Shown here in pieces: positions 1-10,951 of a DNA stretch of 64,000 nucleotides. Under the pieces are notes generated by a model. It was not told the DNA's origin, ran no database searches, and was given only the letters and a program-made list of their open reading frames with translations. Source of the DNA: Apodemus sylvaticus. Lineage: Eukaryota > Chordata > Mammalia > Rodentia > Muridae. The position numbers and the translations under genes are program-made. How positions within the stretch are numbered: the stretch's first letter is position 1; each line of letters opens with the position of its first letter. Location: positions 10,986,201 through 11,050,200 of the forward strand of contig NC_067480.1 of assembly GCF_947179515.1 (NCBI RefSeq), read 5' to 3'.

Positions 1-1440
1 TCTAAATGTATCCATTTCACAAATATCTATTTGGTGTTAAGATAACAGAAGAAATCAGTCAAAGATACACAAAACTCCTCTTCAAATGTGAAATGATACA
101 TGTTAAAAGTGAGATGTTTCAAGAAGAAAGGATGGGCAGCTGCAGCAGAGTGGTTGAGCAGAGTGAACGCTGTAAGGAAGACTTTGATTGTGGGTTGGGG
201 TAGATGCTAGGCGGTTGGCACTGGAAACTTAGGTTAGTAAGCAGGCTAGCAAACAAACACGGGGTTTAAGCCCTCTCCAAATTGTAAAGGTTAAAATTAT
301 AGGGAGATGGCACTTGCAATATGTCTCACTCTATGTCCCATTTCCTTGAAACACACTCATTCCATCTACAGAAAGAGAGCTGTGCTACCCAGGGAGTGCC
401 GTGGCTCTCAGCCAAGAGTAGAGATGTTGTAATTTGAAGTTGACAGCAAGATGACCCTTGCAGGGTCATCACGGTTTCTGTCTCGTGGCAGATCTTCCTG
501 CTGAAATATGGAGGTGCCACGATGTTAAATCAATAGTGGTGAATGATATGGAGATTGGAGACGAAGCGAAACACAGCCTCCTTTGATTTCACTATTTCAT
601 TTTTCTTGCAGGACATTATTTTGGATGAAGAATCTCTTCCGGATAAATCAACGGTCCAGGTTTGCTATTCTAACAAAATGACATGATCTCAAGGGGATCA
701 GCAAGGCTTGAGCATCAGTTAAATCCATTGGTTGAAGCTTTTGTTGAAGCCAAAGGTTCCCTGGGACATTTAGAACCATTTGTGTTACAAATACTCAGAA
801 AGTTGCAATTGTCAATTGCGAATTAACAGCAGCAGTGAGTGGGTAATGAAGAAGAGTTATGAAAGAAAAATATTTAGATATTCAAATTTTCATTCATGAT
901 AATCTGAGAAGCTGTTTCTGACACTTGTGGTGAATAGCATGGCACCCCAAAGTGTACTATCTTGAAACAGGAAGCATCCAATCATCTCCAGGATATTTTT
1001 GGTTCACTCTTGGGATGGACTCAGTCTTACAGTTCTGTTCTCAGGTGGAGTCTTTATCCACCCCCGAACATCTGGCAGTAGCTGCCATCAGCTAGGTATC
1101 TCTACATCTGGGACTTAGGTCGGAAGATGCTTGGTCACTGGACTGCTTGTCTCTCACCAACCAGAGGCTAATTGGACTGGTGCTCTCCTTAACAACTGGG
1201 CAGGGCTTCAAGAAAGAAGCCAAAGCCTGACTATATAAGGCCTTGCTCAGAACAGGGATCAGCTCAATTTAAGGGGTGGAAAAAAATAGGCTGCAGCTGT
1301 TAATGAGGAGGGTCTGCTTACAGAAGCCATTTTGTACATTTGCTATTAAGCATAGATTTCTTCCATTTGCTTTGCATGTGGGTACGATGTCCTTACCCTT
1401 CCTCTTGGTCTTCCTAGCATTTCTTCTTGTCTCTCTTCCC

Positions 1441-1500
1441 TGCTAAGGATGGAACCCAGGATCCTGCCCTTGTTAGGCAAGGGTTCTACCACCTACCCAT
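1441..1500 (-). mobile_element. ID/B4-like SINE remnant (tRNA-derived head)
   Basis: Read on the minus strand, the block has the order of an ID-type tRNA-derived head: box-A-like 'GGTAGAACCCTTGCCTAAC', then 'CAGGATCCTGGGTTCCATCC'. It is diverged and has no clear A-tail or target-site duplication, so it is an old remnant. ID versus B4 cannot be decided here. Confidence 0.6.
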
Positions 1501-1571
1501 ACCCTCCTAGTGTATGAATGTAGACTACTTACTAGTTTCCCTTTCCCTTCTCCCCTTCCTCTCTCCCCCCT

Positions 1572-1634
1572 ATGGTACTAGGGATGAACTCAGAGGCTTA
1601 CACTTGCTTACACTCTACCACAGAGCTCAGCTGT
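1572..1634 (-). mobile_element. second ID/B4-like SINE remnant
   Basis: On the minus strand it reads as a diverged tRNA-derived head containing 'CTGAGCTCTGTGGTAGAGTG' and ending with 'CATCCCTAGTACCATA'. It lies about 70 bp from a similar remnant in the same orientation. The two could be separate insertions or parts of one rearranged B4. Confidence 0.55.
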
Positions 1635-1734
1635 AAACCACAGGAAACGAAAACATGCTTATTGTTTTCCTTGTAATAGCTTAAAAGCAAGTTCTTGTTT
1701 AGAGCAACCAAAGTGAGATTGTATTAATGGAATT

Positions 1735-1736
<2 letters not shown>

Positions 1737-1799
<63 letters not shown>
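1737..1799. repeat. (TC)n microsatellite
   Basis: About 31 uninterrupted TC units. This is a long pure polypyrimidine tract and is likely length-polymorphic. Confidence 0.97.
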
Positions 1800-1800
<1 letters not shown>

Positions 1801-1851
1801 ACTCTGAGGTAAGCCCTCCTGTTTCCAGTTGCTTGTCAGTCAAGGCCTATG

Positions 1852-1859
1852 TGACGTCA
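1852..1859. promoter_or_regulatory. perfect CRE palindrome (TGACGTCA)
   Basis: TGACGTCA is the full consensus CREB/ATF site. It lies about 8.2 kb upstream of the Efna5 start codon in otherwise CpG-poor DNA. The motif is certain; occupancy and function are not known from sequence. Confidence 0.45.
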
Positions 1860-2690
1860 CCCATCACAGACGAAAACATTTCTCAATAACAAGAAACAAT
1901 CTCTAGCTGCTGCTCTGGTAACCTTGTAAAAAAGGATCCTCGTATTTGGCATTGTAAAGAGGATATTCACTTGAGGTATGGTGCTACTGTCATTTTTGTT
2001 CATTAAAAAAAACACATACCGAAACAGAAAATTCAGGCCTCAGAAACAAAAAAGCATGTCCCTGGAAGAAATGACTTTTACTGCTCTCTACTTTGTAGGA
2101 AGTAGACGTTTGGATGCAAGTATATTTTGTAGAATCAGGGGTTTTTAAAAAAAGTATTTTTGTAGCGTATGGAGAAAATAAAACTTTTTGATGTCTTGCC
2201 TCAAAACTGAGGAGGCTCTCACTTAGCAGCCCTTGTAGTGCTTTAAGGTGGCTTATTATTATGCTAATACGGGGAGTGGGGGTGGTAATATACACTAAGC
2301 ATTGGAAGTGTGCAGAATACTAGATAGTCCACATAAAAGATCTTGATGGATTTGAAGGAAAGGGCTAAGAAATGCACTCTCCTAATCCACAGGAAAATGG
2401 GGTAATTCAGAATCTAGCCGAACCAATAAATCCTATTTAATTTAGCATACATCACATTCTAGAAAAAGAGGAAGTAGTAGAAATGGGGAGTGATAATCTC
2501 TGATTAGAGGGCAGTCAGCCTAAGAGTGTGCTTCCCTTCTCAGCGTTGAGTTTTAAAAGACTCAATTTAGCAAAAATATCTCTCGTTTAAAAAGAAAGTT
2601 TTGGTCTATAATCCTATGTGTTATTATCTGCTATTTGAAGAGCATAGTGGCTTGCAGACTACTGTAACTGTTATCCCAACTGCCAGTGGG

Positions 2691-2692
<2 letters not shown>

Positions 2693-2734
<42 letters not shown>
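2693..2734. repeat. (CA)n microsatellite
   Basis: About 20 uninterrupted AC units, flanked by unique sequence. Confidence 0.97.
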
Positions 2735-2737
<3 letters not shown>

Positions 2738-3972
2738 CACTATATCTTTAATTTATCACTATAAAACTTACATTGTTGATGAAGGTATTTGGAGGGCTGG
2801 TGCTAAAGTTATAAATCTGCTCTGAGGACAACTTTTAAAAACATTAATATTGTATTTATAGTGTGGCTAGGTATATATAATATATATATTCATATAAAAT
2901 GAGTAAATATGGAGGGAGATTATTTAGATAAGTAAAATAATAATAGTTAAGAATTGAAAAATACCAAGATCCAGCATCCCAGCCCACCAAGGAGGCTTTT
3001 CATCTGCAGGAAAATGCACATAATTTAAGGCAAGAGTATCTTAGCTTGCCATAATTCCGTGCTTTCCTCCCCATTGCCAGGTTTGAACCGAAGGGGAAAA
3101 GTAAAGCCAATGCTAAAAAGGGCTTGGAAACAGCCTTTACCATTTTATATAATCATGCTTATTGACTAGAGGTTACATCCTATGCTCCTCTTTAAATAGA
3201 ATTCTTGCAGAAGTTGATGAAAATCTTGGGTGAAAAATTGATTGAGAACAAGTTCTCTCTACCCCCATGCTTGCATGTCTGTATATTTCCACACTAGAAT
3301 ATTTCCACCATACATGTCTATGTGTGTGTATGTATAGGGTAGCACTGGCCATTTTTATAGAGGTGTATTGGCCTTTGTGGAGCCTCAAAGAAAGCACAAG
3401 AATTTTAAAAAAACGCTCACTCGTGTGCCCTCTGGGTGATGATATATGTAACTGGCAGGAGAGACATACCCTAATCACTAGTTGGAACGTGGAAAAATGT
3501 GTAAATTCAATTTATTTCTGTAATAACTACACATATTCCTTTTAAAATGGTTGTTATAGATGTCTCTGATTATAAAATACAGATACTGACTTTCCTATTG
3601 ATATCCACTTGTGGTAATATATTGTTTTAAGCAAGATTCTAGTATATTTATTCAATAATTCATAGAAGATAGTATTGGATATTGTAGTTTATACTAATTG
3701 ATTAGATTTGCAAAATGGAGACAATTTTGTTCACAGAATTTTATTTAAAAACCTGAAGAGGGAAATACAGAATAAAACTATGTACATGCTCAAGCAGTAA
3801 GATTAGAGAAATTGCTTAAGGGAATAAACTCATTTATGTGCTTAGTGGATGGCTACACAATCCTGTATACATTCTGAAATCTGCATAATAAAACGTGATG
3901 TGGGGACCGGCTGAGACATTACTTATTTGCTTTCAGAATCACAAATGGACACACACATTTGTAATACCAAAA

Positions 3973-3987
3973 ACACACACACACACA

Positions 3988-4038
<51 letters not shown>
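3973..4038. repeat. (CA)n microsatellite
   Basis: About 32 AC units with one CATACA interruption near 3993. Confidence 0.97.
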
Positions 4039-4040
<2 letters not shown>

Positions 4041-5150
4041 ACGTGCATACACCTTATTAGGAGATCTAGGTGTTTCTCAAAATGACTGCTAACACATCTG
4101 CACATTTGGAGAATTTGCTACAGCAGCATTATTTAAAACATGTTTTGAAGTAGGAAAAACAACACACAGATTGCTAGTTCCGAAATAAAACATTTTAAAA
4201 TCCATGTTTTAGAATATTGCAGAGCCTTTTAAAAACCATTTCTGGATTGTTTTGTTTGGTTGTTGCTTTTTTTTTCTTTCCAGACTGTAAAAGGAAGGAT
4301 GCTGAAACAAACTACAGGAAGTCCCAGCACAGAGAGAGGAGGAGAAAGCTCATGGTGACAGGATTAAAGGTAGCGATGTGATACTCTCTAAGCAAGATCA
4401 GAGATTGAAAATGAATGTCTCCTCTCTCCTCGGCATGTCTGAGGAGAGAAGAGGCGGCAGAGTTATTATTTCTAAATGTTCTGAGAAACTTCTTAGGAAA
4501 TGGGGGAAAGAGCAGAGTAGAGTTTCATTAAACTTCGGTGTGAGGGCAGGGCCGCAGAGTAACAGCTTAGTGGCTGGGCCTGGCTTACTGGGGATTTAGA
4601 ACACTAAAAGCTCTACAGAAACAGTAGGATTGGCTTAAATAGTCATCCATTAGGGTAGCTTTGTTTTTGTTTTTAATTAGGGTTGTTAATTATAATTTCC
4701 TTAATCCTTGCTCTAGAGTCTATTTCCTCTATTATTTTTGCTGGATCCAAATTCAGATTTGACATCTTAATATAGTTAAATTTAATTTTCTTGAATTGAG
4801 AGTTGCTGAGTCTACAAGCTGAGGGCGCTTGTTTCACGTTTTTATTTATTTAATTTATCTCATTCACTCATTTGGTTGGACACTTGACAATAATAGAACT
4901 CTACAGAGCTAATTCCAATAAGCCAAATAGAAAGATTTGCCTACATTTAAAAGTAGGTATTGCCCCTGTAGCGATATCTTGGAGATGGCACTGGTAAATA
5001 ATTGCGTGACGTGGAAAATAGTTTAAGAGCATCTTTGAGCTTAGTAAACAGGATCAAGAAACTCTGCCTCACTGGTGAGCTGATAAATAAGAATGGGCCT
5101 TATTTTCCTGAAAGATTGAAGTAATTAAGGCAAAAATAAATTACCTGGAT

Positions 5151-5300
5151 CAGTGCTTCTCAATCTTCTACCCTCATTAGAATTCTCCAGTGAGCTTTTA
5201 AAAATTACAGATCCAGGTCCAGGCTAAACGATGTGGGATCAGGCACTCTCTTTCTAGAGAGCTCCCCTCCATGATTCTAATTCATAGTTAAGATTAGAAC
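5151..5300 (+). mobile_element. MER5-like nonautonomous hAT (Charlie) DNA transposon
   Basis: It starts with CAGTGCTTCTCAATCTTCTA, then 'ATTAGAATTCTCCAGTGAGC' and 'TTTTAAAAATTACAGATCCA'. The right half carries inverted counterparts ('GGATCAGGCACT', 'AGAGAGCTCCCCTCCATGAT', 'TCTAATTCATAGTT'). That is the long-inverted-repeat layout of the MER5 family. It is an ancient, eutherian-wide element, so it can serve as an alignment anchor with other mammals. Confidence 0.7.
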
Positions 5301-5322
5301 ACAGATTAGGGCAGTTAAAAGC

Positions 5323-5324
5323 AA

Positions 5325-5359
<35 letters not shown>

Positions 5360-5362
5360 ATA
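5323..5362. repeat. (AAAT)n microsatellite
   Basis: About 10 AAATA-phase tetranucleotide units. It lies 22 bp downstream of the MER5-like element. Confidence 0.95.
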
Positions 5363-6813
5363 GCCAATTCATGTTTTGAGGCAAGTAATGGTTTTGTCTC
5401 AGTGTTACTGGTTTTAAAGTTACCAGAGTACTTGGTGGCTGGTTCCCAATGCAAACATTTTTTTAGGACAGCTAAGCCCTGCTTCATAGACCATTACCAA
5501 CCTGCTTTTCAGGTTCTACCCTGTTTTCATCTCGTGGAACTTAAGACCCTCAACAATTCCATGAATTTTTACTCCTCCACTTTTGTGGTTCGTGCTCTCT
5601 TTTGGTCAGACAAGCCTTAGCTGAAGAAAAGCTACTCACTGTATAACGAGCAGATTGGTAACATGGGTTAAACCCACTATTTTATATGAAACTATTTTCT
5701 ATTGATTTAATGTGTGTGTCTTTTCTGGCAGAGCTAGTCACATTACCTAGTAACACATATATAGTTAATATATACCTCTCTTCAAATTTTATCCACTCAA
5801 GTATTTAAGGGTCACATTGCTTAGTAAATCCAATGTCAACACTTGGCTCCAGAGGAGACATTTAATTTAGAATTATTTCTCATAGACATCTGAGCCGTGT
5901 TTTGAACCATTTCAAATTCTAGTATCTTATTCCAACCACATGAATCATTTCAAAGGAGACCAGGATGTACTTTTGTCTCATTAAAATAGAGTCATTCTTC
6001 TTTAAAATAAAGTGGAGATGTTTAAGATACTAAGATGGGTGTGTTCTTTTGATGTGACTTTTTACATTTATATGCGTTTCTAAGGGGGATAAGCAGCTAT
6101 TTTTTTTCTTTTTTGTCTTCCCCCTTTCAACTGGGATGTCTTAGGAAGCCAGCTGGCTCACTCCCTGATACCTGATAGCTCTCTAAGATTCTTTCCGAGG
6201 CTCAGCATTTTCCTCAAGACAAGTCTTGAATTCTCATCTTCCTAAAGATACACATATCCTTTCAAAGGGTTCAGAATGTTTCCTGCAAAACTGCCTTTGT
6301 CATATGAGCGCCTATTAGAGCTACTATCAAAAAGGTTGGCTAAAGAAATCTATTCTTCCACAGCAGAGCAAAAAGTGTACCCCGACCGTGCTCAACAGCC
6401 AGAGAGGCAGTAGCATTTTAAATGAAAACACAACTTGATTTTAATAGGAAAATCTTATCCTCTGGTTTCTTCACGTTGCCTTCCTTCTTTCTCGAAGCTG
6501 GTAAAAGAAGCAGACAGAGGAGAGCTTAAGCGAATAGTCTCAATTTAAACTCTTATACATTAGGAGAGTGACTAGGCTATCAGGTGGTTGGTCATGCAAC
6601 AGATAACGGTTGTAATTTACATCTGGTCACTCAACACGGACGTTCCTTCAGGATAATTAGGGAAAATCTCCATCATGTCCAGTAACGCCCAGCCTGTGGG
6701 AACTGCTCCTCTCCTCTCAAGTCTTCACTCACCCTGACCTTAGATTTTCCATGAAGCTCAGTGCCGGCAGAGGCTTCTGGCAACGGCCCTGCCGGGTGCG
6801 GACTGCAGGCCGA

Positions 6814-6827
6814 CCACTGGAGGGCGT
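6814..6827 (+). promoter_or_regulatory. candidate CTCF site upstream of the promoter
   Basis: CCACTGGAGGGCGT matches the CTCF core CCASYAGRKGGCRS at about 12 of 14 positions. It sits in locally GC-rich DNA 3.2 kb upstream of the start codon and is not inside a recognised SINE. Motif match only. Confidence 0.35.
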
Positions 6828-7757
6828 CTGGACGCTTCCAAATTTCTCCGAAGCGCCTGGAAACCTCAGGTCGAGCTTTGGAAAGCGAAGGATGGAGACT
6901 GGGATATTTGATTTTATGCGTCTAATATGTAAAAGGGAAACGACGCAGTGTTGAGAGGGGAAAAATTAAAAAAGGTAAATTGCTTTCTTTCTTGAGTTCG
7001 GCCTTCTTAACAGGCTGTATACACTAGAGAATAAAATAAAAAGCCTGGGCTGCAGGTCTCGCAGCAGCATCGGGTGTGGGGCTCGCTGCCAGGGCGCAGG
7101 ACCACAGGGGACCCGTCCCGAGGCGCCAGTGCTCCTCGCTCCCGGGAGATCCGGCTTGGCTGGCCTCAAAGGGCCGGGGCCCTGCAACCTCCTGACCAGC
7201 CCAGGAACGCATGGCCTTTTTCAGCAATAAAGGCGTTTCCTTCCCTCCTACTATTTCCCTCCCTTTTCTTCTCAAACGGAGTTTAGTTCAAGATATTTAT
7301 GTGGGGTGTGCGTAGCGAACCAGCCCCAGTATCAGCATGGAAAAGGTGTAAAGTACTGATGGGCTCTCGCGCCGCATTTATCTCCTTCCAGTTGAAGGCT
7401 CGCCCTGAATTGTAATCACTTTAAACAGAGATTTCGCCGACTTTTCAAAACGTGCTTTCAGAGCATCACTTTAAAGAAAAGTCCTATTTCCTGCCCCCAA
7501 GCCTTTAAATCTCGGGTAGAAAGAGAGGGTTGAAAGGCACGAGAGAGATGCTCAGATTTCCAGATGACCCTGCGCCGGGTAGTGTGCGGCACGAAGAACC
7601 GAGCGGAGGTTTACACGAGCCCGGATTTACTTAGGGTTGCTCCAGGCTGTCCGCGCAGACCTCATGTCACCTGAGCGGTTCCAGAAGCAATTTTCGGCTC
7701 CCCTTTAGGAGCGGGAGCCAGTTCCTTTTTAATCGAAAGACACCCCCACCACCACCA

Positions 7758-7758
<1 letters not shown>

Positions 7759-7801
<43 letters not shown>
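7759..7801. repeat. (CA)n microsatellite
   Basis: About 21 AC units directly after a short CACC-rich stretch, about 350 bp upstream of the CpG island. Confidence 0.97.
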
Positions 7802-7803
<2 letters not shown>

Positions 7804-8009
7804 CTAAGTAAAGAAGATGCCAAATCACTGAGTCCAGACGCACTTCAGCAGCCAAAGGGTTACTGGTGCTGCCGGGCTGGGCTGCGGAGAGGGTGCCTCG
7901 GCACTCTCAGTAATTCAATTAGTCAGGTTTCAGGAAGGTGGGGCGGGGGTGCGGGTGGAGGCGTGGGGAGGGAGGAGATGGGGAAAACGCCTCTTTTTCC
8001 CGGAGCAAA

Positions 8010-8093
8010 CCAATCAGGTTAGAGAAAAGAGAGGGGGAAAAAAAACCGATCTGTAAGCAAACAGCAGGCCTCTCCCTGACTGGTTACTCCAAT
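8010..8093 (+). promoter_or_regulatory. pair of CCAAT boxes (NF-Y type)
   Basis: Two CCAATCA heptamers start at 8010 and 8089, 79 bp apart and in the same orientation, just upstream of the dense CpG region. CCAATCA is the preferred NF-Y core, and NF-Y sites typically lie 60-100 bp upstream of transcription starts. This hints at a start near 8.15-8.2 kb, upstream of the main leader, but no TATA box or clear initiator fixes it. Confidence 0.4.
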
Positions 8094-9583
8094 CACCCCC
8101 CACCCTCCCGAGTAAACTGCATGGAGGGAGGAGGATGGGGGGGGGGGAGCCCACATGACCTGGGCCGCGGAGGCAGCAGCGCCGGCGGCGCCTCCCCCTG
8201 CTCGGTCCGGAGCTCACCCCCGCGCTCGCGCCGCCTGCCAGCCCAGCGCCCCGCGCTACACGCCCGGGCGGAGCCCCCCGCCCGCCCACGTCCACGTCCA
8301 CGCGCGCGGCCTCGCGTGGTGCCGAGGCTGCTGCCGCCTGCGCCGCCGCGGCAGTCGGCTTTACACGCAGGTCATTAACGAGGGGGCGTGCCCGAGGAGA
8401 TTTTTTTTTTCCCATAAAGCATTTTTTCTCTCCTTTTCTTTCTTTTTATTTTTTTCCCCTCCTCTTTTGCAAAATTGACTTTTCCCCCCTTTCTACTTCT
8501 CGCCAGTCTTCCCAACCTCTCCGGGCTGCTCGCGCCGCTGCACTCAAGTTTATTTTCCCGCCCGGGCAGAGGTTTTAGGATTCGGTCGGCGGCTTTCACC
8601 TCTTCTACTGCTGTGCCTAAGGAGGGAAGGAGGAGGCAGCTCCGGATCGGGAAGGTTTTCTGATGTAGTCATCGGGGAGGTGCCAGCAGCTCGTGTGTGC
8701 TCCCTCTCCCTTTTTTTTCCCCTCCGGGTTTCAAACTGATTGATGAATCTCTACAAGTTGCTGGGGTTGGGGCCGGAGCGGTCGGAGTCCCAGGGACACT
8801 TCTGAGAGCTCCCCCAGGGCTCTGGGCACGCAGTGTGGGGGTTCAGCCTCGCTCCCGGAAGGCGAGCGGAGACTGACATCAGCCCATCCCGGACTTGGAG
8901 GGCTCCATCCGAAAGTGATTGTTTCCCCTCCCGCTTCCCAGCCCAGCAGTTGGCTTGGCGTCGCCCTGCAGGTTTGGGCATCCCAGCCCCGCCTGGCTGG
9001 TTCACAACCTCTGCTCTTCAGTCACTCCGCGGCACCCACACCCGGCCAAGACAAGCAAGCAGGAGAAATCCCCGACTCAGCCAGCGCCCGGAGGTGCCAT
9101 CTCGCCCTGCCTCTGCGGTCGGACTCCTCAGGGGACCTGCTGGAAGACGGGAAGAGCCAAACTTTTCTTTGAGCTTTTTCGAAGCAAGACCCGCTTCTCC
9201 TCTCCTCCTTGCCCGAGCGCTCGGCTGCGGCTTTGGGCAGCTCCAGGACGCCGGTAGAGCCGGTCTCGCGGATCCAGATCGCCACCCTTCTCTGCGCACC
9301 TCCGGGTACCGCAGTCCCCAGGACTCCTGCGAGGCTTGCGTGGGGGGATCGCCTGGCCGAGGCTCAGAAGGGAGGCTCCGGACAGCTTCCAGCCTCCCGG
9401 GGCTACAAGCGTGAGGACGCCCCCTCCCTCCCGCCCTCCACACAGCGCCCTCCTCCTGCAGTTTCTCTCCGGCCGCCAAAGTAACTTGGAGCAAAGCGGG
9501 GCGCACGGCGAGGGCCCAGAGCGGCGGAGGAACCCCGTGCAGACCGCGGCGCCGACACTGAGCCGGGCCCAGCGGGCCGGTGT

Positions 9584-9700
9584 ATGTCTCCCCGCGGCCG
9601 CGGCGCTCAACTCCCGGTGACTGTGCAGCGCGCGCCGCCGCCTGCCCCGACCCGCGCTGCCGCCGCCCGGCCCCGCACGCACCTCCCTCTCCCGGGGTGA
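9584..9700 (+). other. upstream ORF in the Efna5 5' leader (38 codons)
   Basis: An ATG at 9584 opens a 38-codon ORF that is Pro-, Ala- and Arg-rich and ends at TGA 9698-9700. It is in the same frame as the Efna5 CDS but stops 345 nt before it. A second in-frame TGA lies at 9794-9796. The start context is weak (T at -3, T at +4), so scanning ribosomes could bypass it. It is the only ATG I see between 9584 and the main start. It matters only if transcription begins upstream of 9584, which the sequence does not prove. Confidence 0.4.
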
Positions 9701-10045
9701 CCGGCCTGCAGCCGCCGCCCGAGACACAGCTCCGCACCCCTTCCCCCGCCCTCGCCGCCGCCACCGCACACACGCACGCGTCTCTCCGTCTTGTGATTCT
9801 TCTCCCTCCCGAGCCCTTCAGTGGGGGTGCGAGTTTGTCCCCCCGCCCCAGCCCACTGCCTCCTTCTCTCGCTCTCTCTCCTCCTCTTCCTCCCGCGCTC
9901 GCCGCGCGCCTCTCGTCCCTTCATCGTATTTATTCCTATTTATTTGGCGTCCGCTCTCTTCGTCTGCCCCTCTCCCTCCCTCCCCCTGGATCCCCGCTCT
10001 CTTCCCGGAGTGGCGCGTCGGGGGCTCCGCCGCTGGCTAGGCGTG

Positions 10046-10170
10046 ATGTTGCACGTGGAGATGTTGACGCTGCTCTTTCTGGTGCTCTGGATGTGTGTGT
10101 TCAGCCAGGACCCGGGCTCCAAAGTCGTCGCCGACCGCTACGCCGTCTACTGGAACAGCAGCAACCCCAG
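10046..10170 (+). CDS. Efna5: ephrin-A5, coding exon 1 (N-terminal 41 codons plus 2 nt)
   Basis: Ephrin-A5 is a GPI-anchored cell-surface ligand for EphA receptors (and EphB2). It mediates contact repulsion in axon guidance, topographic mapping and tissue boundaries. This exon encodes MLHVEMLTLLFLVLW..., a hydrophobic signal peptide of about 20 residues cleaved before QDPGSK. The start of the mature ligand follows, through DRYAVYWNSSNP, the conserved first strand of the receptor-binding domain; Asn37 in N-S-S is a glycosylation sequon. The exon ends after two bases of codon 42 (phase 2) at a consensus donor, CAG|GTAAGG. The ATG is the first after an in-frame TGA at 9794 and has G at -3. From memory it matches human ephrin-A5 except Val10 to Leu and Ala27 to Val. 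The rest of the receptor-binding domain, the linker and the GPI signal lie in exons beyond this window. No other gene fits this N-terminus. Confidence 0.96.
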
Positions 10171-10176
10171 GTAAGG
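10171..10176 (+). other. Efna5: splice donor of Efna5 exon 1
   Basis: CAG|GTAAGG matches the U1 consensus closely. It splits codon 42 after AG (phase 2), and the family's Arg at this position is AG plus the first base of exon 2. No competing strong donor lies in the coding part of the exon. Confidence 0.93.
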
Positions 10177-10943
10177 TGGCCGGGGCGGGGGCGCCGAGAG
10201 CTCGGGCTCCGCGGGCCTGGGCCGGGAGCAGGGGACGCGGCGGCCGGGAGCGGCGCGCACCAGCCGCAGGCAGCGCGCGCCCTCGGAGCCTGCGTCGCCA
10301 GACGCCGCTGGCCGCCCGGCGCCGGCGGGAAGCGCTCGCTCCGCGCCGCTCTTTGTTAAGCCACGGCGGCAGGGCCGGCGGCTGCTCGCAATCCCCAGGG
10401 CTGCTCGGAGCCGCTGCCTCCGACCGGGTGCGGGGAAGACGCGGGAATGGGCGGGAGCTCCGGACGGGGCCATCGCTTCCCAGCCGGGGAGATTGGCTCG
10501 CACCTCCGGATCCCGGCTCAGGGCTTGGGTGCTGATAGCCTCGGGTGCGTACCGCCGAGAGGTCCTCCCTGGAGCCTGGGGGGCGCAGGGCCGGGGCCGA
10601 GACCTTGCTAAATAGCATCAAAGTTTCATATTTTGTATTTTAATTTTTTTATTTAGACATAATTCCTTCTTTTACCTCCTTGCGCGCATAGAGAGCGCGC
10701 ACCGGTTAGAGGGAAGCGAAGGGGGGGTGAGTGGTGGGTGAGTGGTGGGTGAGTGGAAAGCGGAAGCTTTAGGGTTTAATGATCTTTTTAACTGCGACCC
10801 CCCCCCCCCTCCCCACACACCCACCCACCGCCAAGTCGGTCTAGGCCCATCGCGCTTGGCGGTGGAAAGGATTCTCCCAGCTCCGGCACCCTCCTTCGCC
10901 CCCAATGGGCTTAAGGTGCCAGAAAGTTTGATCGAATGCCGGG

Positions 10944-10951
10944 TTACGTCA
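10944..10951 (+). promoter_or_regulatory. CRE-like site (TTACGTCA) in early intron 1
   Basis: TTACGTCA is one base from the full CRE. It lies about 775 bp downstream of the exon 1 donor, in the CpG-rich shoulder of the promoter. A CREB/ATF role is possible but unproven. Confidence 0.3.

Larger units (their letters stand above)
1..8130. other. 5' flanking region of Efna5 (no gene recognised)
   Basis: This is AT-rich sequence upstream of the CpG island. No ORF in it looks like a protein, and I see no exon with convincing splice sites. The recognisable contents are listed separately: two ID/B4-like SINE remnants, a (TC)n tract, three (CA)n tracts, an (AAAT)n tract, a MER5-like element, a CRE and a CTCF-like match. 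The stretches 1-1440, 1860-2690, 2735-3970, 4040-5150 and 5363-6800 show nothing I can name. From about 7000 onward GC and CpG content rise toward the promoter. It could contain distal Efna5 regulatory DNA; that is inference. Confidence 0.8.
8140..10620 (+). promoter_or_regulatory. Efna5: CpG island: Efna5 promoter, 5' leader and exon 1
   Basis: CpG dinucleotides are frequent from about 8150 to 10600, with the densest parts at 8160-8380, 9180-9760 and 9890-10560. Shoulders reach about 7000 and 11250. The rest of the window is CpG-poor. The island surrounds exon 1 of Efna5 and is the only large one here, so it is very probably the gene's promoter. CpG-island promoters usually initiate over a broad zone, and I cannot place a single start site. 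A G11 run at 8137 marks the upstream edge. The long open frames on both strands here reflect low stop-codon frequency in GC-rich DNA, not extra genes. Confidence 0.85.

Noticed and set aside
8400..8460. TATA-like CATAAAG in the T-rich stretch near 8413 as a core promoter
   Set aside because: Weak match inside low-complexity T-rich DNA of a CpG island. No initiator at the right distance could be argued.
9018..9773. 251- and 213-codon minus-strand ORFs, and several overlapping + strand ORFs at 8.8-9.6 kb
   Set aside because: Overlapping open frames in several registers on both strands are what very GC-rich leader sequence produces. None resembles a protein family.
10037..10621. 194-codon minus-strand ORF opposite Efna5 exon 1
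   Set aside because: It lies in the CpG island, where stop codons are rare. It is Arg/Pro/Ala-rich and overlaps a known coding exon antisense. No recognisable protein.
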